DNA of 7,018 nt from contig DDBM01000200.1 in NCBI GenBank assembly GCA_002333125.1, forward strand, positions 1 to 7,018. The letters are read 5' to 3'. Below the pieces are notes generated by a model. It had not been told where the DNA came from and made no database searches. It saw only the letters and a program-made list of their open reading frames with translations. The stretch is from Moraxellaceae bacterium UBA2032 (lineage in GTDB: Bacteria > Pseudomonadota > Gammaproteobacteria > Pseudomonadales > Moraxellaceae). Below, in pieces: positions 1 to 5,878 of the stretch (position 1 is its first letter; the number at the start of each line of letters is the position of its first letter). The position numbers were made by a program, and so were the translations under genes.

Positions 1-796
1 TAAAAAATTGTCCATCGTCTAAGCGATACGCCAATAATTGCCCACCCCAAACGCAGCCACCATCTAAGGCAATAATAGGAGCTTGAGGGCCATTGCCTTC
101 TAAGGCTGCCCAATGACCAAACAAAATACGGGTGTTTTTGATGCTAGGATTAGGCAAGTTAAACCACGGATAATACCCATCAGGTAAGTCATTTAAGCCT
201 TCTTTGTGGCTAAATTCTAATTCACCCGCAAAATCACATAAGCGCATTCGTGTTAAATAATTGGTAATCACACGCCAGCGTTTTGTGCCGCGTAAATGCT
301 CATGCCATAATGCAGGTGAGTTGCCATACATTCCACCTAAAAACTGGTGTAGTTGTTGGTCGTGTTGCAATACTTGCGACACCTCGGCAGACAATACCCT
401 TGCTTGTTTTATCGTCCAACAGGGCGGTATGCCTGCATGAGACAGAATAGCATTTTGATGTGGAATTTCTAAAAATAACGGTTGTGCGCGTAACCAGTTA
501 ATGAGTTCTTGGCCATCGGGAGCGGTTAAAATATTGGCGGTGCGGTCTTTTTTCTTAACAGGACTATAACCATAAAAACAGGCAATTAGATGTAAATCGT
601 GATTACCCAATACTACTTTAGCATTGCTGCCCATGGCTTTAACGCGGCGCAATACCCCTAAAGAGTCCGAACCGCGGGCAACGAGGTCTCCTGCAAACCA
701 CAGACAGTCGTGTAGAGGATTAAAATCTATAACCACTAATAATTCTTCGAGTGCGTCTGAGCATCCTTGCACATCTCCAATGGCATAATCCGCCAT
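1..796 (-). CDS. apaH: ApaH, symmetrical diadenosine tetraphosphatase, 3' end cut by window edge
   Basis: Hydrolyses diadenosine tetraphosphate (Ap4A) symmetrically to two ADP in the cytoplasm and can remove Np4 caps from RNA in E. coli (family knowledge). I translated the open frame by hand: ATG at 796-794, then 265 residues without a stop to the left edge, so roughly the last 10-20 residues are missing compared with the usual 270-280. PPP-family metallophosphatase motifs are in order: GDVQGC (7-12), GDLVARG (36-42), GNHDLHL (64-70), SHAGI (119-123), FGHWA (226-230) and an ApaH-typical DGGCVWGG (245-252). The first motif has Gln10 where E. coli has His; Gln also occurs in other ApaH proteins as I recall. 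The start is supported by an AGTGAGA Shine-Dalgarno-like run ending 5 bases before ATG. It is the last visible gene of the cluster, 42 bases after apaG. Confidence 0.96.
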   Translation of the reverse strand, partial: MADYAIGDVQGCSDALEELLVVIDFNPLHDCLWFAGDLVARGSDSLGVLRRVKAMGSNAKVVLGNHDLHLIACFYGYSPVKKKDRTANILTAPDGQELINWLRAQPLFLEIPHQNAILSHAGIPPCWTIKQARVLSAEVSQVLQHDQQLHQFLGGMYGNSPALWHEHLRGTKRWRVITNYLTRMRLCDFAGELEFSHKEGLNDLPDGYYPWFNLPNPSIKNTRILFGHWAALEGNGPQAPIIALDGGCVWGGQLLAYRLDDGQFF

Positions 797-838
797 GTTA
801 TTCTCACTTAATTAATGGGTCACTAAGCTAGTTAGTAA
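797..838. other. apaG-apaH gap with an imperfect palindrome
   Basis: This 42-base spacer holds the apaH ribosome binding site and, extending from about 822 to 836, ACTAAGCTAGTTAGT, which is a perfect 14-base palindrome if the single G at 827 is bulged out. It lacks a T-run on the transcribed side and is too weak to call a terminator. I see no promoter. Confidence 0.3.
802..808 (-). promoter_or_regulatory. Ribosome binding site of apaH
   Basis: On the minus strand the bases read AGTGAGA, with the GAGA core five bases (ATAAC) before the apaH ATG at 796-794. It is the clearest Shine-Dalgarno-like site in the window and fixes the apaH start. Confidence 0.6.
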
Positions 839-1219
839 TTAATGCAACATACGTGGCACAGCTAAGCTAAATGCTTTAATCGGTGCTTCAAATACCAAGC
901 CTTGCTCATCCATCATGCCGTAAGAGCCGTGCATACTGCCAACAGGCGTTTTAATAATGGCACCGCTACTGTATTGGTAGGTAGCACCTGCCGCAATATA
1001 AGGCTGTTCGCCAATTACACCGTCACCGCGCACTTCTTCGGTACGCGCTTCGCCATCGGTAATTATCCAATGACGTGTTAATAGTTGTGCTTTGTGTGAG
1101 CCGTTGTTAGTAATACTAATATGATAAGCAAACACAAAACGACGGTCTGGAGGACTCGACTGCTCGGGTAAATATTCGGCTTTTACTTTTACAATAATAT
1201 CGTGTTGGCTATTAGACAT
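839..1219 (-). CDS. apaG: ApaG, Co2+/Mg2+ efflux-associated protein (DUF525 fold)
   Basis: A 126-residue protein that aligns closely by eye with E. coli ApaG (125 residues). Shared blocks include SSPP-x-RFVFAYHI-type sequence near residues 21-34, LLTRHWIITDG around 46-56, GVIGEQPYIAAG about 67-78, the YQYSSGAIIKTPVGSMHG region (about 81-98) and the C-terminal LAVPRMLH. The family has a single fibronectin-III-like beta sandwich; it was linked to cobalt resistance and magnesium efflux, but its biochemical role is unsettled. There are no signal peptide or membrane segments, so it is probably cytoplasmic. The ATG at 1219-1217 lies inside the end of rsmA: eight bases are shared and no good Shine-Dalgarno is visible, which suggests translation coupled to rsmA termination. 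apaH follows, as in E. coli. Confidence 0.96.
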   Translation of the reverse strand: MSNSQHDIIVKVKAEYLPEQSSPPDRRFVFAYHISITNNGSHKAQLLTRHWIITDGEARTEEVRGDGVIGEQPYIAAGATYQYSSGAIIKTPVGSMHGSYGMMDEQGLVFEAPIKAFSLAVPRMLH

Positions 1220-2012
1220 GTTTATTCAATTGGTTAGTGAGTTGGACAAATTGTTGCACGCTTAAAACTTCGGCGCGTAAACTCGGGTTAATGCCTACCG
1301 CTTCAAAATCAGGTGCTTCGGCTAATCCTTTTAAACAGTTGCGTAAGGTTTTACGTCGCTGATTAAATGCAGTGCTAACCACACGCTGAAGTAGGGCTTC
1401 ATTGTTGCAATTATACGGAGATTTTTGCCAAGGGGTGAGTTTTACCACTGCCGATTGTACTTTAGGCGCAGGATTAAAGGCTTCGGGCGGCACACCTAAT
1501 AACCAATCGACCTGACAACGATACTGAACCATCACGCTCAAACGGCCATAATCGGCGGTATCGGGTTCTGCACCTAAACGGTCAACTACTTCTTTTTGTA
1601 GCATAAACGCCATGTCACTAATCAAATGACTATGACTTAATAAATGAAAAATTAAGGGCGTAGAAATGTTGTATGGCAAATTGCCCACTACACGCAGCTT
1701 TTGCTCATTTTCAATTAATTGGCTAAAGTCAAAATTGAGGGCATCGGCTTGATGCAAATGTAATTCGCCCAAACCTGCTAAGGTTTTGGGCAAACGTGCT
1801 GCTAAGTCACGGTCTAGTTCAATCACATCTAAACGTTTTACCGCAGGTAGCAGGTAACGCGTCAGCGCACCTAAACCCGGCCCAATTTCGACCATTTTTT
1901 GCCCGTATTGGGGCGAAATAACGCTAATAATATTTTGGATGACGTTGTCATCTTCTAAAAAATTTTGCCCAAAACGTTTACGCGCTTTGTGGCCTTGTAG
2001 TGAATCAGTCAT
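1212..2012 (-). CDS. rsmA: RsmA (KsgA), 16S rRNA m6(2)A1518/A1519 dimethyltransferase
   Basis: Transfers four methyl groups from S-adenosylmethionine to two adjacent adenosines in the 3'-terminal hairpin of 16S rRNA, a late step of small-subunit maturation; loss gives kasugamycin resistance in E. coli (family knowledge). The 266 residues show the complete family pattern: RKRFGQNFL at 11-19, the SAM-binding glycine loop VEIGPGLGALT at 41-51, acidic VIELDRD at 63-69, the QADAL segment at 88-92, the catalytic NLPYN at 111-115, and FNQRRKTLRN at 216-225 in the C-terminal domain. Length is close to the E. coli protein (273). The start is the first ATG and leaves the normal short lead before RKRFGQNFL. 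The Shine-Dalgarno is weak (AGAGA about 13 bases upstream). In E. coli it directly follows pdxA; here a 1.4-kb ATPase gene intervenes, and the gap to that gene is 35 bases. Confidence 0.98.
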   Translation of the reverse strand: MTDSLQGHKARKRFGQNFLEDDNVIQNIISVISPQYGQKMVEIGPGLGALTRYLLPAVKRLDVIELDRDLAARLPKTLAGLGELHLHQADALNFDFSQLIENEQKLRVVGNLPYNISTPLIFHLLSHSHLISDMAFMLQKEVVDRLGAEPDTADYGRLSVMVQYRCQVDWLLGVPPEAFNPAPKVQSAVVKLTPWQKSPYNCNNEALLQRVVSTAFNQRRKTLRNCLKGLAEAPDFEAVGINPSLRAEVLSVQQFVQLTNQLNKHV

Positions 2013-2047
2013 AGTTCAAATGAGTCTCTAATCAATTTGGTGTCGAT

Positions 2048-3484
2048 TTATGTCGCATGGTGCAAAATATTAGAACTCAAAATATAGGTATAAACACTGC
2101 TAGGTAAATACGTAAGCAATCTGCCATCAACAGATTTTGTTGCCGTCACTTCTTTTGTAGTAACAAGCGGGGGTGAGATGAGTGATGATTTATTTAGTTG
2201 TAAGAATTGAAGTAAACCTTCAATTTTACGATTGTCCTGATAAGGTAAATCAGACCATTTAATCTCGACAACCCAATTAGGACGCTGAGTGCTTTCATCA
2301 ATATGGACGATATCTACCTCTCCTTTATCCCAGCGAGCATAGTATAGCGTATCAATACCTGTACTATGTAACCACTGTGCATAAATAGCAGTTTCGACCA
2401 ATGAACCCATGGCATCGGAGCTTTCATCAATGTTGCCAAAAAGTGCAGAGCGCATTGAAGGGTTAGTTAAATACACTTTAAACATTGTGGCTCGTTTAAA
2501 GCGTTGCGCATTTTGGTCTATGCGATGTACACGACGAATTAAAAAGGCAGCTTCTAGGTATTCTAAATAGCGTTTTAGGGTGTTTTTGGCCACACCTGAG
2601 CTACTTGCTAGTTTTTCTAAAGAGACCTCTTGACCTGTATTGTAGGCTAATGTGGTAAATAAACGGTTAAGCTCCTGAATATCTTGAATACCATACAAAC
2701 TGGGTAAGTCTCGTAGCAAGACTTTATCAATAATATCATTTTTAATAAATTGGCTACTTTCTTTTCGAATACGCTCAGAAAAAATCGCTTCGGGATAGCC
2801 ACCATAATTGAGGTAATTAATGAACTCTTCATTTAGTTTTTTAATGTCTGTTGCTTGGTAGTGGTAAAGTTGAGAAGTAATATCGTTACCGGAGGACTTT
2901 TGAATAAGATGTTTTTGATTTGAAAAGCTTATGTATTCAGAAAATGTTAAAGGTGGCAAAATAAAGTGACTAAAACGTCCTGCACCAGATTCTTGACTTT
3001 TTAGACGTAATGCAGCAGCAGCGGAACCCGTTGCTGCAAATTTATACTGAGGATAGGAGTCTACAAGTGATTTAAGATGAATCTCCCAGTCTTTTAAATA
3101 TTGAATTTCGTCAAAAAAGATATAAAGCGGCTGATGGCGGCTGTGTTGGTGATATGCTAAAAAAGTATTTAATAACTGCTCTAATGATTTTCCCGTATAA
3201 ACTGGCGTTTCTAATGAAATATAAAAAATAGATTGAGCACTAATGTTGTCTTGGATTAGTTTGTTAATAGCGTGATAAACCATAATGGTTTTACCTACAC
3301 GACGCGGCCCCATTAAAATAATGGCACGACGTAATGATGTGTCGCTGATATTTTCATAAAAACCATTAAAATAAGCGCGTCTAGGCATATCTGTAATATA
3401 GCTATCAACCCCTTCAGTAGCACTCCACCAAGGGTTGTCAAATTTAAGACGTTTAATGATTTCTTGTTCAGAAATATGTAACAT
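2048..3484 (-). CDS. AAA+ ATPase of the AAA_14/DUF4143 family, accessory gene
   Basis: A 478-residue soluble protein whose exact function I do not know. In order: an N-terminal lead with NPWW (17-20) and MPRRAYF (33-39), Walker A GPRRVGKT (59-66), Walker B YIFFDEIQYL (121-130, Asp125-Glu126), a sensor-1-like ATGS (151-154), SGAGRF (166-171), LPPLTFSEY (176-184) and GGYPEAI (228-234). A helix-turn-helix-like stretch follows at about 286-320 (VAKNTLKRYLEYLEAAFLIRR core). The C-terminal domain has Glu364, GEVD (388-391) and EIK (407-409), a spacing like PD-(D/E)XK nucleases. The frame is open and all motifs are present, so it looks functional. Such ATPases are common, patchily distributed and usually solitary. 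It splits pdxA from rsmA, and is AT-richer than rsmA: 270 G+C in 720 bases (2221-2940) against 312 in 720 (1261-1980), hand counts. This fits acquisition. No partner toxin or nuclease gene adjoins it. Confidence 0.93.
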   Translation of the reverse strand: MLHISEQEIIKRLKFDNPWWSATEGVDSYITDMPRRAYFNGFYENISDTSLRRAIILMGPRRVGKTIMVYHAINKLIQDNISAQSIFYISLETPVYTGKSLEQLLNTFLAYHQHSRHQPLYIFFDEIQYLKDWEIHLKSLVDSYPQYKFAATGSAAAALRLKSQESGAGRFSHFILPPLTFSEYISFSNQKHLIQKSSGNDITSQLYHYQATDIKKLNEEFINYLNYGGYPEAIFSERIRKESSQFIKNDIIDKVLLRDLPSLYGIQDIQELNRLFTTLAYNTGQEVSLEKLASSSGVAKNTLKRYLEYLEAAFLIRRVHRIDQNAQRFKRATMFKVYLTNPSMRSALFGNIDESSDAMGSLVETAIYAQWLHSTGIDTLYYARWDKGEVDIVHIDESTQRPNWVVEIKWSDLPYQDNRKIEGLLQFLQLNKSSLISPPLVTTKEVTATKSVDGRLLTYLPSSVYTYILSSNILHHAT

Positions 3485-3495
3485 AACAATTAAGC

Positions 3496-3549
3496 TCAGT
3501 TGATTGCTCTTGTTTTGAGTTTATATAAAAAATAAGATTAGTCAACTGA
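3496..3549. repeat. 8-bp inverted repeat in the pdxA-ATPase gap
   Basis: The arms TCAGTTGA (3496-3503) and TCAACTGA (3542-3549) are perfect reverse complements separated by 38 bases of AT-rich sequence. The right arm overlaps the candidate -35 box and the left arm would lie just downstream of the predicted start. It could be an operator pair, an insertion scar or chance; there is no T-run next to an arm that would suggest a terminator. Confidence 0.35.
3518..3545 (-). promoter_or_regulatory. Candidate sigma-70 promoter for the ATPase gene
   Basis: In the 67-base gap after pdxA the minus strand carries TTGACT (3545-3540, five of six matches to the -35 consensus), a 16-base AT-rich spacer, and TAAACT (3523-3518, four of six matches to -10). 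A start near 3511 would give a leader of about 27 bases before the ATPase ATG at 3484. The -10 is mediocre and the region is AT-rich, so chance matches are likely. Confidence 0.3.
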
Positions 3550-3551
3550 TT

Positions 3552-4529
3552 CTACTTGTAAGCCATATTAGCTGCCATTTTTAGCGCAGCAATCAAGCTA
3601 CCTGCGTTGGCCTTGCCTGTACCTGCTAAGTTTAATGCGGTGCCGTGGTCAACTGAGGTTCTAATAATCGGTAAACCTAAGGTAACATTAACCGCCTCGC
3701 CAAAACCTTTGGCTTTTAAGACAGGTAAGCCTTGGTCATGGTACATGGCTAATACCGCATCACATTGGGCTAAGTTTTGTGCTGTAAATAAGGTATCCGC
3801 AGGTAAAGCATCCGACACATCTAAGCCTTCATTGCGTAGTTGTTGCAAGGTTGGGTTAATAATATCGATTTCTTCGCGCCCTAAATAACCATTTTCGCCC
3901 GCATGAGGATTTAAACCTGTCACTAAGATACGTGGTTTGCTAATGCCAAATTTATGGATTAAATCGTGATGCAAAATACGCGCAACCTGAGTTAAGGTCT
4001 TGGCGTTAATGGCATCGGCCACATCACGTAGCGGCAAATGAGTGGTTACTAAAGCAACACGCAAGTCGGGGCAAGCGAGCATCATCACCACTTTTTCAAC
4101 GCCGCACAGCGCTTGCAAAAATTCGGTATGACCACTAAAAGCAATGCCTGATTCATTAATAATCGACTTTTGTACAGGTGCGGTCACCATGCCTGTCGCT
4201 AAACCATCTAAACAGGCGTGTGTGGCACGTTCGAGCATCTCTAATACATAATCACTATTAGCCACGTTTAATTGGCCTGTAATCACACGGTCACGTAGGG
4301 CAATTGGCCACACTTTTAAAGTGCCGTGCGGTGGCGCAGTCCATGTGTCGCCTGCCTCATAATAATCAAGCTCTACATCCAAATTTAAACGAATAGCGCG
4401 TTGAGTCAGTAGAGTAGGGTCGGCCATAACCACAAAAGGAATAGTTAGTCCTAAGTGAGCTAGTTGCAAACATAAATCAACCCCAATGCCCGCAGGCTCA
4501 CCCGAGGTAATAATTAGCGGTTTGGTCAT
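3552..4529 (-). CDS. pdxA: PdxA, 4-hydroxythreonine-4-phosphate dehydrogenase
   Basis: NAD-dependent oxidation of 4-phosphohydroxy-L-threonine, whose product decarboxylates and is condensed by PdxJ to pyridoxine 5'-phosphate: the DXP-dependent vitamin B6 route, cytoplasmic. The 325 residues match E. coli PdxA (329) along their length: GEPAGIG at 10-16, substrate-phosphate motif SGHTEFL at 132-138, and the three metal histidines His164 (TTHLPLRDV), His209 (LNPHAGENG) and His264 (MYHDQGLPV), each two residues below E. coli His166, His211 and His266. The C-terminal DHGTALNLAGTGKA (294-307) is also typical. The ATG overlaps the surA stop as ATGA, and a GAG-containing SD-like stretch lies in the surA 3' end, so the two are probably translationally coupled. 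It ends in TAG, after which the usual rsmA neighbour is displaced by the ATPase gene. Confidence 0.98.
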   Translation of the reverse strand: MTKPLIITSGEPAGIGVDLCLQLAHLGLTIPFVVMADPTLLTQRAIRLNLDVELDYYEAGDTWTAPPHGTLKVWPIALRDRVITGQLNVANSDYVLEMLERATHACLDGLATGMVTAPVQKSIINESGIAFSGHTEFLQALCGVEKVVMMLACPDLRVALVTTHLPLRDVADAINAKTLTQVARILHHDLIHKFGISKPRILVTGLNPHAGENGYLGREEIDIINPTLQQLRNEGLDVSDALPADTLFTAQNLAQCDAVLAMYHDQGLPVLKAKGFGEAVNVTLGLPIIRTSVDHGTALNLAGTGKANAGSLIAALKMAANMAYK

Positions 4530-5827
4530 GGTTGTAAACTCAGGCTATTTGGCTCTTTAATTTGCACAAAGGCTTCGGCTCGTAACTCACGCGCCCAACT
4601 ATTTTTTTCGTCTTCAAACTGACGTGCATATAAGGCTTGACGTGCCAAATTACGTTTATATTGGTCGCTCATGTCTTGCTCACGCTCACCTAATACTTGC
4701 AAAATATGCCAACCAAACTGACTTTCAAACACAGGGCTAATTTGATTGATAGGTGTTTTAAGCATCATTTCTTCAAAACTAGGCACCATTTCGCCTGTTC
4801 CTACCCATGTTAAATCACCGCCATTACGTGCTGAGCCGACATCTTCAGAATAAGTTTTGGCTATTTCGGCAAAATCCGCACCTTTAACGAGGCGATCATG
4901 TAAGTCATCGGCTTGTTGTTTGGCATCTTCTAAGGTCAAAATTTCGGAAGGTTTAATTAGAATATGACGCACATGACGTTGTTTAATTAACATTTGTTGT
5001 GCGCCCCGTTTATCAATCACCGTCACAATATGATAACCCGCAGGACTTTTTAAAACCTCTGAGTATTGGCCGCGTTGTAAAGGGTCGGCGGCTATTCTAA
5101 ACAAATCGGGAATTAGCGCACTTTTACGCCAGCCTAAATCACCGCCTTGTAGTGCATCTTCGGCATTAGAATATTGGGTAACGATATTAAAAAAAGGTTT
5201 TCCTTCTTGTAATTGTTGTAAGGCGGTTTCTATTTTTTGTTTGGCACTAGCCCAATCTTGAGGGCTAGCCGATTCGGGGACGTTAATGGTGATATGGGCT
5301 AAACGGTATTCGGTTTCTAAGGCTAACTGGCTTTGGGGTGAGGCTAAAAAATTATCAATATCTTGTTCGGTAATATGAATACGGTCGCCAACACGTTTAT
5401 TACGTAAGCGGCTAATCATCATTTCACGGCGAATTTGCTCGCGTACTTGGTCGTAGCTACCTTGTTTTTCGCCTTCTAATTTGGCTCTAAACTCAGTGAG
5501 TGTCATGGCATTTTGTGAGGCTATATCGGTAATTGAGGCATTAAGGCTGTTGTCATCAATACGTACCCCTGCACGTTCGGCTTGAGACAGTTGAATACGT
5601 TCTAAAATTAGTTGTTCTAACACTTGACGTTTTAAAATATCATCAGGCGGTAAGGTTTGTTGGCGGGTATTATATTGAAAACGAATATCAGCCAAGCGTT
5701 GTTCTAGTTCGCTTTGTAATACCACATCTTCATCAACAATAGCGGCAATGCCTTCAATGGCAACAGGCGCAGCAAAACTCGTTGAGAGGTAAGCACTTAA
5801 TAAAACAGCAAGTAAATAACGATACAT
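4526..5827 (-). CDS. surA: SurA, periplasmic chaperone and peptidyl-prolyl isomerase
   Basis: Periplasmic chaperone for nascent outer-membrane beta barrels, acting between the Sec translocon and the BAM complex; LptD is a known client in E. coli. From the ATG at 5827 it is 433 residues (E. coli 428). A signal peptide covers about 1-20 (MYRYLLAVLL start, STSFA before a likely cleavage site). The SurA_N chaperone domain follows (about 21-150, with the IAAIVDEDVVLQSELEQR hallmark). Parvulin domain 1 spans roughly 172-274 (GGDLGWRKSALIPDLF, GYHIVTVIDKR) and parvulin domain 2 roughly 285-381 (GGDLTWVGTGEMVPSFEEM, FGWHILQVLGER), then a C-terminal helix. An in-frame TTG at 5833 would add two residues and is better spaced from an AGAGA motif (6 bases against 12). 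I prefer ATG by codon, but the choice is open. The stop overlaps pdxA. Confidence 0.97.
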   Translation of the reverse strand: MYRYLLAVLLSAYLSTSFAAPVAIEGIAAIVDEDVVLQSELEQRLADIRFQYNTRQQTLPPDDILKRQVLEQLILERIQLSQAERAGVRIDDNSLNASITDIASQNAMTLTEFRAKLEGEKQGSYDQVREQIRREMMISRLRNKRVGDRIHITEQDIDNFLASPQSQLALETEYRLAHITINVPESASPQDWASAKQKIETALQQLQEGKPFFNIVTQYSNAEDALQGGDLGWRKSALIPDLFRIAADPLQRGQYSEVLKSPAGYHIVTVIDKRGAQQMLIKQRHVRHILIKPSEILTLEDAKQQADDLHDRLVKGADFAEIAKTYSEDVGSARNGGDLTWVGTGEMVPSFEEMMLKTPINQISPVFESQFGWHILQVLGEREQDMSDQYKRNLARQALYARQFEDEKNSWARELRAEAFVQIKEPNSLSLQP

Positions 5828-5839
5828 GACCAATAATAA

Positions 5840-5844
5840 TCTCT
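5840..5844 (-). promoter_or_regulatory. Shine-Dalgarno-like AGAGA before surA
   Basis: The minus strand reads AGAGA here, 6 bases before an in-frame TTG (5833-5831) and 12 bases before the ATG (5827-5825). The spacing favours TTG and the codon favours ATG; the mature SurA would be the same in either case because the signal peptide is removed. Confidence 0.4.
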
Positions 5845-5845
5845 A

Positions 5846-5865
5846 AAAAATCAATGTTGATTTTT
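5846..5865. other. AT-rich hairpin between lptD and surA
   Basis: AAAAATCA (5846-5853) pairs perfectly with TGATTTTT (5858-5865) around a 4-base loop; the symmetry extends one more pair inward. On the transcribed strand the right-hand side of the stem ends in a run of six T, as in a rho-independent terminator. The stem has only one G-C pair, so it would be a weak terminator at best; it may only pause or partly attenuate readthrough from lptD into surA. Confidence 0.35.
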
Positions 5866-5878
5866 GGGGGTAAAATAT

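Noticed and set aside
822..836. Palindrome between apaG and apaH as a terminator or attachment site
   Set aside because: It is imperfect, has no T-run, and apaH follows at once with its own ribosome binding site; it is too short to tell from chance.
2013..2047. A dedicated rsmA promoter after the ATPase gene
   Set aside because: I found no pair of -35 and -10 boxes with acceptable spacing in the gap or in the adjacent end of the ATPase gene.
2647..2832. Minus-strand 61-codon open frame within the ATPase gene
   Set aside because: It is an alternative frame of an intact conserved gene, with no recognisable protein features.
2048..3484. ATPase gene as part of a known defence or toxin-antitoxin system
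   Set aside because: Both neighbours are housekeeping genes, no partner gene is present, and the DUF4143 architecture alone does not define such a system.
3607..3888. Plus-strand open frame of 93 codons inside pdxA
   Set aside because: It lies fully antisense to a well-conserved pdxA segment, resembles no family I know, and is best explained as a shadow of pdxA codon use.
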